From the NCBI GenBank assembly GCA_002407905.1, contig DHPL01000043.1:33502-42440 (forward strand): a DNA stretch of 8,939 bases, given 5' to 3'. This stretch comes from Anaerolineaceae bacterium UBA5365. GTDB lineage: Bacteria > Chloroflexota > Anaerolineae > Anaerolineales > Anaerolineaceae. A program made the position numbers and the translations under genes. Position 1 is the first letter of the stretch, and each line of letters opens with the position of its first letter. This document shows positions 1 to 6,217 of the stretch, piece by piece. A model generated the notes under the pieces. It was not told the DNA's origin, did no database searches, and saw only the letters and a list, made by a program, of their open reading frames with translations.

Positions 1-810
1 CTTGCCCGCAGCCAATTGCTGTTCTGGCCATGCTGGCTGCTGGATGCTGACCTGGAGGGCAGTTGGGCCGCAGAGATGGGTTTTGACTACCAGGTGAAGA
101 CCGCCAAGGAACACCTGGGCGGCGGTTCCTGGCAGAGCCAGGAGCACCTGCGCACGCAAACCCGCTGGGAAGAGCGGCGCGGCGCCATTTCCCGGCATTA
201 CGATAATAAACTTGTTGTCGCTACCGCGGGGCACGAGCAGCGCACCCAGCGCCTAGGAAATTACGACCTGCGCGGCGCGCATCGCTTTGACCCTGCCAAG
301 GCCCAGAGAATGCTGGTGCAGCTGCCCGACCTGCAGCCTGACGCGGTGGCAGACCTGGGCAAGGCGGCGCTTTCAAAGTCCGCCGGGGCGGATTGCATGC
401 TGGCCAGCGGCGCCCAGCACCGGCGGGGGTTTGTATTTACCGGAGCCTTTGAAAACCAAAACTGGACGCAGATTTTGCTGCCCATGCTCAGTACCTGGTA
501 CCGAACGGATGAAGGTCAGATGGTGCCCGTGACCCTGAATGGGCAAAGCGGCCGCATCGCGGGGATGCGCCTGGCTTCCATGCGCAAAGCCCGCAAGCTT
601 GCAGCCTGGATTTTGGTAATCCTCCTATTGATCGGTTTAGCGGCTGCCTGGGCTCTTGGGGCCCTCGCGAGCGCCTACGAACTCACGAATATCCTTCTGC
701 CGCTCATATGCCTGGGGCTGCCGCTGGTGCTCGGATTGGCTGCCGTACCCCTCCTGTGGGCCGGCCGGTGGAACGCGGCCCAAAAGCGCCAAAATGAACC
801 CCTAGAATAA
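1..810 (+). CDS. C-terminal part of a membrane protein, probably of a zinc-ribbon family (5' partial)
   Basis: The reading frame is open from the first base, so the gene begins before the window; the TTG at position 16 is only the first internal start-like codon. The visible part has a soluble region rich in Trp, Arg and Gln, then two hydrophobic segments near the end (around 600-660 and 690-770) and a short charged tail, so it is probably anchored by a C-terminal hairpin of two helices. The opening FWPCWLLDA and the later ILLPMLSTWYR followed by VTLNGQSGRIAG resemble, from memory, a widespread family with an N-terminal TFIIB-type zinc ribbon, often misnamed as a PriA-like helicase. In that family a 'LLPVW...YR...VNGQTGEV' block precedes the membrane segments. 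The zinc ribbon would lie upstream and cannot be seen. The molecular role is unknown. The next gene overlaps this stop codon by one base (TAATG), so the two are probably translationally coupled. Confidence 0.7.
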   Translation, partial: LARSQLLFWPCWLLDADLEGSWAAEMGFDYQVKTAKEHLGGGSWQSQEHLRTQTRWEERRGAISRHYDNKLVVATAGHEQRTQRLGNYDLRGAHRFDPAKAQRMLVQLPDLQPDAVADLGKAALSKSAGADCMLASGAQHRRGFVFTGAFENQNWTQILLPMLSTWYRTDEGQMVPVTLNGQSGRIAGMRLASMRKARKLAAWILVILLLIGLAAAWALGALASAYELTNILLPLICLGLPLVLGLAAVPLLWAGRWNAAQKRQNEPLE

Positions 811-1157
811 TGGCCATCTATCTGCTCTGCGGAATGCTGATGCTGCTTGGGGCTTTTTTAGGCCGTACCGACCAGGGATTGGACCTAGCCATCTGGGCCT
901 ACGCCTCTGCTTTTGTGCTGAGCCTGATGGCCGACTTGCTGCGATTGCTGCAAGCAAAACTGCGCGCTCCCTGGCAAGGGCGAAAATTCTTTGAACTCGT
1001 GCACTTTCTGGCCCTGACCGCTGCCGCGCCTCTGGTTTACCTGAGTTTGTTCAAGATGCGCCCCAATTATGAAATTGCGCTTGCCGTCTGCCTTTTTTTG
1101 TGGTTAACTTCTTATTTGGGTGCCTTTGGCGCCCAAAATTCGAAATGGAGGCATTAG
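810..1157 (+). CDS. Small four-helix membrane protein, unknown function
   Basis: The protein has 115 residues and four hydrophobic segments (about residues 2-20, 25-47, 61-82 and 88-108) with short, partly basic connections, so it should be an integral inner-membrane protein. The start is the ATG of a TAATG junction with the preceding gene. No strong Shine-Dalgarno is visible, which fits translation by coupling. Its stop TAG directly abuts the ATG of upp, so it lies in one transcription unit with its neighbours. I do not recognise a family and see no catalytic motif. It could be a partner of the preceding two-helix membrane protein, but only the tight arrangement supports that. Confidence 0.7.
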   Translation: MAIYLLCGMLMLLGAFLGRTDQGLDLAIWAYASAFVLSLMADLLRLLQAKLRAPWQGRKFFELVHFLALTAAAPLVYLSLFKMRPNYEIALAVCLFLWLTSYLGAFGAQNSKWRH

Positions 1158-1781
1158 ATGGAGAATGTGTTTCCGTCGGACCATCCGCTGATGGGCACCA
1201 AGGTGACGCTGATGCGGGATGTGAATACAGAACCGAAAAAATTCCGTGAATTGGTAAGAGAAGTAACCGTGATGCTGGCCTACGAAGCCACGCGGGACAT
1301 GGCTGTGCGTCCCGTGGATGTGCAGACCCCGCTGACCATTGCCCAGGGTACCCACCTGATGGACCGCATTGGGCTGGTGCCGATTTTACGCAGCGGCCTG
1401 GGAATGGTGGAAGGTATTTGGGAACTGATGCCCAGCGCCGAAGTTTGGCATATTGGTCTCTACCGCGATGAGCGCACTTTGAAGCCGGTTTCCTATTACA
1501 ACCGACTGCCCGTTGAGCCTACCGTTTCAGTTTGTTTTGTGCTGGACCCCATGCTGGCCACTGGCGGCAGCGCCGTGGCAACCGTGGACATCCTGAAAAA
1601 ATGGGGCGTGCGCAAGATCAAGTTCCTGGGTGTGCTGGCCGCGCCTGAAGGTGTGCGGGTTTTGCACGAAGCCCATCCCGATGTGCCCATCCACATCGCG
1701 ATGGTGGACCACGGCCTCAACGAGCACGGCTTCATCATGCCGGGTTTGGGCGATGCCGGCGACCGGCAATTTGGCACCTAA
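1158..1781 (+). CDS. upp: Uracil phosphoribosyltransferase
   Basis: This cytosolic enzyme makes UMP from uracil and 5-phosphoribosyl-1-diphosphate (PRPP), the key step of uracil salvage. At 207 residues it has the normal family length. It shows the PRPP-binding loop DPMLATGGS (residues 130-138), the [10 protein letters not shown] segment (74-83) near the active site, and the C-terminal uracil-binding signature [13 protein letters not shown] (195-207), all arranged as in E. coli Upp. GGAGG at 1147-1151 lies six bases before the ATG. The gene directly follows the small membrane protein and ends just before a clear intrinsic terminator, so it is the last gene of that unit. A YjjG-type nucleotidase follows, which makes chemical sense for pyrimidine metabolism. 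No PyrR-type leader or attenuator is visible in front of it. Confidence 0.97.
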   Translation: MENVFPSDHPLMGTKVTLMRDVNTEPKKFRELVREVTVMLAYEATRDMAVRPVDVQTPLTIAQGTHLMDRIGLVPILRSGLGMVEGIWELMPSAEVWHIGLYRDERTLKPVSYYNRLPVEPTVSVCFVLDPMLATGGSAVATVDILKKWGVRKIKFLGVLAAPEGVRVLHEAHPDVPIHIAMVDHGLNEHGFIMPGLGDAGDRQFGT

Positions 1782-1799
1782 CGATTGGTGAGATAAGCA

Positions 1800-1828
1800 A
1801 GCCCTCGAAGCACTCGGGGGCTTTTATT
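1800..1828 (+). terminator. Intrinsic terminator after upp
   Basis: A 9-bp stem (left arm AGCCCTCGA at 1800-1808, right arm TCGGGGGCT at 1814-1822, one G-T wobble) with a 5-base loop is followed by TTTATT. It sits about 20 bases after the upp stop codon and is a textbook rho-independent terminator. Confidence 0.85.
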
Positions 1829-1833
1829 AAAAA

Positions 1834-1849
1834 GGGCTGAAAGAAGCCC
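1834..1849 (+). other. Short hairpin in the upp-yjjG gap
   Basis: GGGCT (1834-1838) and AGCCC (1845-1849) form a 5-bp stem with a 6-base loop between the upp terminator and the yjjG ribosome-binding site. It could be a leader hairpin or chance. No convincing yjjG promoter is visible in this gap. Confidence 0.3.
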
Positions 1850-1868
1850 GCTTGGAAAGGTATTTAAT

Positions 1869-2555
1869 ATGCCCGGAAGCAAGTACCGCTTGATCCTTTT
1901 TGATTTGGATAATACGCTCTTCGATTTTGACGCCGCGGAGGAATTGGCCCTGGAACAAAGCCTGCGGGTGAACGGACTGGCTGACCTAAAGGTTCCTGGC
2001 GGTTTGGGGCGGTATCGGGAGGTGAATCAACGGCTATGGGCTGCCCTGGAACGCGGCGAGCTGACCCAGGAGCAGGTTTTACTGGGGCGCTGGGAGCAAT
2101 ACCTGGAGCAGGAAGGCCTGGATTACGCGGCGATCGACAGGGCTTATTTACGCGGTCTGGCAGAGCACAAGCAATTATTGGAAGGGGCAGAGGCAGTACT
2201 GCGAGAATTGGCGCGCCGGGGCTACATCCTGAGCATCGTAACCAATGGCGTGGGTTGGATCCAGCGCGAGAACATGGCCCGTTCCGGCATCGCGGACCTG
2301 ATAGCGGCCCTGGTAATCTCGGACGAGGTGGGGGCAGCGAAGCCGGACGCGCGGATTTTTGAGGCGGCGATGGCCCAAAGCGGCTGGCAGGAGAAGGCTA
2401 GCACTCTGATGGTTGGCGATTCGCTAAGTTCGGATATTGCCGGCGGGAAGGCCTTCGGCCTGGATACCTGCTACTTCAACCCCAAGGGCAAGGCGCATCA
2501 CGCCGCGCCGAATTTTGAGATCAGGGCCCTGGAAGAATTGCTGGACCTGCTCTAA
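1869..2555 (+). CDS. yjjG: HAD-family nucleotidase, YjjG type
   Basis: This is a haloacid dehalogenase-superfamily phosphatase of 228 residues. All four HAD motifs are present: I, FDLDNT (nucleophile D12, acid/base D14); II, VTNG (T125-G127); III, the lysine of AKPD (K158); IV, GDSLSSD (D184, D189). A helical cap lies between motifs I and II. YNRLW-like and 'VISDEVGAAKPD' segments match the YjjG family, which dephosphorylates pyrimidine nucleoside monophosphates and helps remove non-canonical ones. The exact substrate here is inferred. GGAAAGG at 1854-1860 sits eight bases before the ATG. It follows upp behind a terminator, so it may have its own promoter or rely on read-through. Its TAA (2553-2555) overlaps the stop codon of the convergent transporter gene. 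A phosphoglycolate phosphatase-like HAD enzyme is the main alternative. Confidence 0.82.
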   Translation: MPGSKYRLILFDLDNTLFDFDAAEELALEQSLRVNGLADLKVPGGLGRYREVNQRLWAALERGELTQEQVLLGRWEQYLEQEGLDYAAIDRAYLRGLAEHKQLLEGAEAVLRELARRGYILSIVTNGVGWIQRENMARSGIADLIAALVISDEVGAAKPDARIFEAAMAQSGWQEKASTLMVGDSLSSDIAGGKAFGLDTCYFNPKGKAHHAAPNFEIRALEELLDLL

Positions 2556-3160
2556 GGCAGCTTACCAGCCAGCCAAGGCAATGTGCCAGCCTGGTAAAGG
2601 ACCCAAAGGCCGATCAAAATGAAGAGGCTGCCCACCAGATGACGCTCGTATTTTTCAAGAAATTCTGAAAAGGCCTGGATGCTTGAAAGCTTAAGTGCCG
2701 CCAGGCAGTAAAAAGCTGCGGTCAGCAGCAGCACGGCCGCCATCCGCAGGGTGGCGGACCAGGGCTGAGTGCTAAAGAGCGGGATGTAGACGCCCAGATC
2801 GTCCATGCCCATGGCCAGGCTGATGGCCAGAACCCGGATAAAACTGCGGTTCCAGCGCTGGCCGGCCTGAAGGGCATTCTGCAGTTCGTTGTCTTCGTCC
2901 TCCCCGCGCAAAAGCATCCCCAGCCCGAGATAAAGCGGGATGAGGCCCATCAGGCCCAGGAGGGCCTGGTTGCCCAGAAAGCTGAGCCCCGCTGAGCCCA
3001 GGGCTGCCAGCAGGATGAGCAGCAGGCTGCCAAAGAGGTAAGCAGCAGTAACAGCGTGTTTTTGGCGGCATTCATGGTGGTAGAGCAAGAAGAGCACGGG
3101 CAATTCGTCCACGCTCGTGGCAATTGAAACCAGCAAAGAACGCAATAAGAGTGAGAACAT
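2552..3160 (-). CDS. CadD-family (cadmium resistance) transporter
   Basis: This is an integral membrane protein of 202 residues with five or six hydrophobic segments. It follows the Cad family (Pfam PF03596) closely: SIATSVDEL with an Asp in the first helix (D18), YLFGSLLLIL (41-50), GLIPLYLG (72-79), a charged loop GEDEDNE (86-92), and GMDDLGVYIPLF (118-129), which matches the CGADNIGLFVPYF-like block of staphylococcal CadD. The best-known members give cadmium resistance, presumably by efflux. Substrate and direction here are inferred. It is the last gene of a minus-strand operon and starts seven bases after the mutY stop. No clear Shine-Dalgarno precedes the ATG, so it may depend on coupling. 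Its TAG overlaps the yjjG stop. No metal-sensing regulator (CadC/ArsR type) lies nearby. Confidence 0.85.
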   Translation of the reverse strand: MFSLLLRSLLVSIATSVDELPVLFLLYHHECRQKHAVTAAYLFGSLLLILLAALGSAGLSFLGNQALLGLMGLIPLYLGLGMLLRGEDEDNELQNALQAGQRWNRSFIRVLAISLAMGMDDLGVYIPLFSTQPWSATLRMAAVLLLTAAFYCLAALKLSSIQAFSEFLEKYERHLVGSLFILIGLWVLYQAGTLPWLAGKLP

Positions 3161-3167
3161 GCTAAGC

Positions 3168-4244
3168 CTAGGGAAAAAGCTGGGCGCTTTGGGCGATCAG
3201 ATCATGCGAGATCTGCCGGTCCACCTTGCCCATCGGGTGATGCAGCAGGTCCGCGGGCTCGAGCCAGAGCAGGTCCGGGCCGGGGAGCAGGCTTTGGTCC
3301 GGTTCCAGGCGGCAAAGCCAGGCTTCAAGGCGGAGTTTGAAATGCGTGTAGGTGTGACGGTAATTGCCGAAGAAGGCATAAGGTAAAACCTCCACGCCTA
3401 ATTCTTCCTGAATCTCGCGGCGGATGCAGGCCTGGATGTCCGCGTCGGTGGCTTCCAGTTTGCCCCCGGGAAATTCCCAGAGCCCGGCCAGCAAGCCTTT
3501 TTGCGGCCGCCGGGAGATGAGGACCAGGGGGCCGTCCAGGATGACGGCCGCGCCAACGGTGATCGTGGGCTGCGGAGGTTTTTTGAGACGCCGCGGCAGA
3601 GTATATTGCTGTCCGCTTGTATAAGCCAGGCAATGGGCTTGCACCGGGCATTGAGCGCAAAGCGGGGCCTTGGGCAGGCAAATCGCGCTGCCCAGGTCCA
3701 TGAGGGCCTGGTTAAAATCGCCGGGGGCCTCAGCGGGCATCAGCTTGCGGGCAAGTTCCAGTAATGCCGCGTCTGAAGCGGGTGTGCCAAGTGGCAATTC
3801 ACTGGCGCCAAGGCGGGCGAGCACACGGCGCAAGTTGCCATCCAGGGCAGGCTCCGGGATGCTAAAAGCGATGGAAGCAATGGCCGCCGCGATGTAGGGG
3901 CCAACCCCGGGCAGGCGCCTGAGTTCAGGCAGCGTTTCGGGGAGCTTGCCGCCGTAATCCGCCATCAGTTGTTTGGCTGCTTTGTGCAGGTTGCGCGCGC
4001 GGCTGTAGTAACCCAGCCCCTCCCAAAGCGCCAGCACTTCCTGCTGATCGGCCTCAGCCAGGCTGGGCAGGTCCGGGAAGCGGCGCATGAAACGCTCAAA
4101 GTAGGGCAAAACGGTATCCACCTGGGTTTGCTGCAGCATCACCTCGGAGACCCATGTGCGGTAAGGGCTTGGATCTGTGCGCCAGGGCAGGCGGCGGGCA
4201 TGAACGGCGTACCAGGCCAGCAGCTCACGCGCAAAAGGCTTCAT
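3168..4244 (-). CDS. mutY: Adenine DNA glycosylase MutY
   Basis: MutY removes adenine mispaired with 8-oxoguanine (GO system of base-excision repair). The 358-residue protein has the full architecture: catalytic Glu in VSEVMLQQTQV (E34), helix-hairpin-helix LPGVGPY (111-117), catalytic Asp in LDGNLRRVLARL (D135), the MutY-type LMDLGSAICLP, a [4Fe-4S] cluster loop (C189, C196, C199, C205; spacing C-x6-C-x2-C-x5-C), then a C-terminal NUDIX-like domain with WEFPGGKLE and RREIQEELGV (256-284) that reads the 8-oxoG strand. The FSH loop of well-studied MutYs appears here as YTH (299-301). The NUDIX box has one extra residue and Asp for one acidic position, consistent with a recognition domain rather than a hydrolase. 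The ATG overlaps the upstream gene's stop (TAATG on the minus strand), so translation is coupled. Confidence 0.96.
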   Translation of the reverse strand: MKPFARELLAWYAVHARRLPWRTDPSPYRTWVSEVMLQQTQVDTVLPYFERFMRRFPDLPSLAEADQQEVLALWEGLGYYSRARNLHKAAKQLMADYGGKLPETLPELRRLPGVGPYIAAAIASIAFSIPEPALDGNLRRVLARLGASELPLGTPASDAALLELARKLMPAEAPGDFNQALMDLGSAICLPKAPLCAQCPVQAHCLAYTSGQQYTLPRRLKKPPQPTITVGAAVILDGPLVLISRRPQKGLLAGLWEFPGGKLEATDADIQACIRREIQEELGVEVLPYAFFGNYRHTYTHFKLRLEAWLCRLEPDQSLLPGPDLLWLEPADLLHHPMGKVDRQISHDLIAQSAQLFP

Positions 4245-4546
4245 TAGAATTGGAAGGCGCCGCGGGGGTTGACGATTTTTGCCGAGTAACCGGTCACGTA
4301 TTCCTGGAGTTGGTCGGTGAGGTTGACCCAGGCCTCCGAAGCCATGATGCCCCGGGCTTTCTCCAGGCTGGCAACCAAGGCGCCAACCACGATTTGGGGT
4401 GGGCCGCCGTAAAGCGTGGCCCAGGCATCGGTGACTTCCAGGCCCATCTGGTTGACCGCCGGCAAGAACTCGCTGAGCACAAAACGGTAGTAATCCTGCT
4501 CTTTGCCGGGGATGATGTTCCAGGAGAGGATGACCTTGACGTTCAT
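4244..4546 (-). CDS. Hypothetical 100-residue protein, possibly a dimeric alpha/beta-barrel fold
   Basis: This is a small soluble protein without signal peptide or membrane segment. It starts with a hydrophobic strand followed by a lysine/glutamate turn (MNVKVILSWNIIPGKEQDYY), then a helix with FLPAVNQMG, a second strand, and an aromatic tail. A beta strand, PGKE turn, helix and strand resemble the ferredoxin-like dimeric alpha/beta-barrel proteins (antibiotic biosynthesis monooxygenase and NIPSNAP-like groups). This is a fold guess, not an assignment, and no catalytic residues can be named. It lies second in the operon: the upstream MBL-fold gene ends one base before this ATG, and mutY starts on its last stop base. 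Such tight packing suggests constant co-expression with mutY. Confidence 0.75.
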   Translation of the reverse strand: MNVKVILSWNIIPGKEQDYYRFVLSEFLPAVNQMGLEVTDAWATLYGGPPQIVVGALVASLEKARGIMASEAWVNLTDQLQEYVTGYSAKIVNPRGAFQF

Positions 4547-4547
4547 T

Positions 4548-5198
4548 TTAGACCGGGCTCAACTTGGGATCCAGAGCGATGACGTGGGTCTCCTCGTCGG
4601 TGAAGCCGGAGGGGCCGCTGATCTTGTAGGTTTCCATGGTTTCGAGCGAAGTGAGGCCCATTTCCTTGAGGAATTTGGCCAGGGGCTCAAGGGGCAGTTT
4701 GGACTGCGGGGTTTCGTAATGCATGGGGATCACGATGTTCGGTTCCAGCATGCTGATCACCTCGGCGGCTTTGGAGGCATTCAGGCTGCCGCCTTCGCCT
4801 ACCGGAACGAGCGCGATATGGATATTGCCCAGTTCCTCGATGGCGCGCTGGTTGGGCACGTCTGTGGCCTGGCCCAGGTGCACGATGGAGAGGTTGCCGT
4901 AATCGATGACGTAGAGAGTGTTCTTAAGCTGGGAGTCTTTGGCCAGCATGGTACGCAAACCGGTAATGAAAACACCGCCGCGTTCGTACTCGCCGGGACC
5001 ATCCACCACGTAGGGGTCGCCCTTCACGGCGGCGCTGTTGTTGTGCGCCAGGTCGTTGCAGGAGATGGTGACGATATCGGCTTTGAGTTTAAGCGGGTTA
5101 TAGCCAGCCACGGCTGAGTCGAATGGGTCGGTGACCACAGTGGCCAGGCCGCGCTCGGTGATGCGAAAACAGGAATGTCCGTACCAGGTGATTTCCAT
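4548..5198 (-). CDS. Metallo-beta-lactamase-fold protein (UlaG-like family) with degenerate metal site
   Basis: This 216-residue protein follows the 'beta-lactamase superfamily domain' group typified by UlaG (Pfam PF13483). It has EITWYGHSCFRI at the N-terminus (H8), VVTDPF (D24 in TDPF), the family block DPYVVDGPGEYE (61-72), IVHLG (105-109) and IVIPMHYETP (155-164, H160). The metal-binding HxHxDH motif, however, reads C-N-D-L-A-H (47-52), and the Asp normally following HLG is Gln (HLGQ, 107-110). Only H8, H52 and H160 remain as obvious ligands, so it may be catalytically inactive or bind metal differently. The frame is open upstream to an ATG at 5234. I prefer the ATG at 5198, because homologues start at the 'MEITWYGHSCF' block, GGAGG lies at 5211-5215, and 5234 would fall almost at the predicted transcription start. 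It is first in the operon with mutY. Confidence 0.85.
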   Translation of the reverse strand: MEITWYGHSCFRITERGLATVVTDPFDSAVAGYNPLKLKADIVTISCNDLAHNNSAAVKGDPYVVDGPGEYERGGVFITGLRTMLAKDSQLKNTLYVIDYGNLSIVHLGQATDVPNQRAIEELGNIHIALVPVGEGGSLNASKAAEVISMLEPNIVIPMHYETPQSKLPLEPLAKFLKEMGLTSLETMETYKISGPSGFTDEETHVIALDPKLSPV

Positions 5199-5210
5199 TG
5201 ATTGTCTGAT

Positions 5211-5215
5211 CCTCC
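5211..5215 (-). promoter_or_regulatory. Shine-Dalgarno deciding the start of the MBL-fold gene
   Basis: GGAGG on the minus strand lies 12 bases before the ATG at 5198. The spacing is slightly long, but there is no comparable site in front of the more upstream ATG at 5234. Confidence 0.55.
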
Positions 5216-5218
5216 AGG

Positions 5219-5232
5219 GCCGCAATCGCGGC
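5219..5232 (-). promoter_or_regulatory. Small hairpin in the 5' leader of the mutY operon
   Basis: GCCGC (5219-5223) and GCGGC (5228-5232) form a 5-bp stem with a 4-base loop between the predicted transcription start and the Shine-Dalgarno. It could influence leader stability, or it could be chance. Confidence 0.3.
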
Positions 5233-5246
5233 AAATTACACCAGGA

Positions 5247-5255
5247 ATTATAACA
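5247..5255 (-). promoter_or_regulatory. Extended -10 promoter for the MBL-hyp-mutY-cad operon
   Basis: On the minus strand these bases read TGTTATAAT, a perfect extended -10 (TGn followed by TATAAT). No good -35 hexamer lies 17 bases upstream, which is typical of extended -10 promoters. Transcription would start near 5240 and give a leader of about 40 bases before the ATG at 5198. Confidence 0.6.
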
Positions 5256-5369
5256 GGCGGGCAGGCCTCCCGGCGGTGCTGTACCCCCTGGCCAACGAGG
5301 GCGTATCGCTCTATCGGAGCAGGCAGGGGTTAAGGAAGGGTGAACGCAGGTAAAGGCTGGATGATATTA

Positions 5370-5403
5370 AGGCTTTTGAAATACAGATTGTGTAAAATGA
5401 AAT
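5370..5403 (+). promoter_or_regulatory. Probable promoter region of the slipin operon
   Basis: This AT-rich stretch in a GC-rich background contains TTGAAA (5376-5381) and TAAAAT (5393-5398). The two are only 11 bases apart and cannot act as one -35/-10 pair. TAAAAT as -10 with a weak -35, or TTGAAA with TGAAAT (5398-5403, spacing 16), are both possible. Confidence 0.35.
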
Positions 5404-5431
5404 TGAAAGCAAACGAGAAATAGGAGAAGCA

Positions 5432-6208
5432 ATGGGAGCAGAGAACTTTTGGGTTTTTGCCTGTATCGTTGGGGCAGTTGCCTTTGTAGCCTTATTTTTG
5501 CTGGGCACAATGGTGCGCGTGATGCAGGAATACGAACGCGCCGTGATCTTTACCCTGGGCAAGTACACCACCGTGCGCGGTCCGGGCCTGATTTTGCTGT
5601 GGCCCATCGTGCAAACGCTTAAAAAGGTGGACCTGCGCATCAAAACCAGCGAGGTGCCCCGCCAGGAAGTGATGACCAAGGACAACATCCCCATGCTGGT
5701 CAACGCGGTGGTTTACTTCAAGGTTTTGGACCCGGCGGCGGCGATCATCAAGATTGAGGATTACCAGTTTGCCATCCGCCAGTACACCCAGGCCGCGCTT
5801 AGGGACGTGATTGGCAACAACGAGATGGACGCGGTGCTGATGGAGCGCGTGGCCATCGCGGAATCGATCAAGGAGATCGTGGACAAGGAAACCGTGGATT
5901 GGGGCATTGATATTGAGTCGATCAAGATCCAGGAACTGGAACTGCCGGCCGAGATGAAACGTGCCATGGCCAAACAAGCCGAGGCCGAGCGCGAACGCCG
6001 CGCGGCGATCATCAGCAGCCAGGGCGAACTGAGCGCTGCCGAAAACCTGCGCGACGCTGCCCAAAAGCTGGCCGAGACCCCCGGCGCACTGCACCTGCGC
6101 ACCCTGCAAACCATCCGGGATATCGCCTCAGACCCCTCGGAGAAATTGGTCCTGTTTTTGCCCAGCGACCTGGGCAGCCTGGCCAAGAAGCTGACCGACG
6201 GACAGTAG
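5432..6208 (+). CDS. Slipin / stomatin-like SPFH (band 7) membrane protein
   Basis: SPFH proteins form large membrane-anchored oligomers that organise membrane microdomains and control membrane proteases. The 258-residue protein has one N-terminal membrane helix (about 7-29). The SPFH domain follows: QEYERAVIFTLGKY, RGPGLILLWPIV, the strand block VNAVVYFKVLDP (90-101) and ALRDVIGNNEMDAVLMER (122-139). Next come WGIDIESIKIQELELP and an Ala/Glu/Arg-rich coiled coil (about 173-215), then the slipin-type tail PGALHLRTLQTIRDIA and FLPSDLG. This order marks the prokaryotic slipins rather than HflK/HflC or flotillins. AGGAG (5422-5426) lies five bases before the ATG. Slipins are commonly encoded with an NfeD partner. 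None is seen here, and a HUMPS enzyme gene follows after nine bases. Confidence 0.92.
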   Translation: MGAENFWVFACIVGAVAFVALFLLGTMVRVMQEYERAVIFTLGKYTTVRGPGLILLWPIVQTLKKVDLRIKTSEVPRQEVMTKDNIPMLVNAVVYFKVLDPAAAIIKIEDYQFAIRQYTQAALRDVIGNNEMDAVLMERVAIAESIKEIVDKETVDWGIDIESIKIQELELPAEMKRAMAKQAEAERERRAAIISSQGELSAAENLRDAAQKLAETPGALHLRTLQTIRDIASDPSEKLVLFLPSDLGSLAKKLTDGQ

Positions 6209-6217
6209 GCAACGGCC

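Noticed and set aside
3117..3764. Plus-strand frames of 66 to 89 codons inside mutY
   Set aside because: MutY is unambiguous on the minus strand, and these frames show no recognisable motif.
3893..3900. GTAGGGG matches inside mutY and the MBL gene (also near 5010)
   Set aside because: They lie in coding sequence and lack the palindromic stem that follows GTAG in true copies.
4503..5117. Long plus-strand frame of 204 codons antisense to the MBL-fold gene
   Set aside because: It is a shadow of a strongly recognisable gene on the other strand, with no ribosome-binding site or family motif.
5198..5234. Upstream ATG at 5234 as the start of the MBL-fold gene
   Set aside because: It adds 12 residues unlike the family start, has no Shine-Dalgarno, and lies only a few bases after the predicted transcription start.
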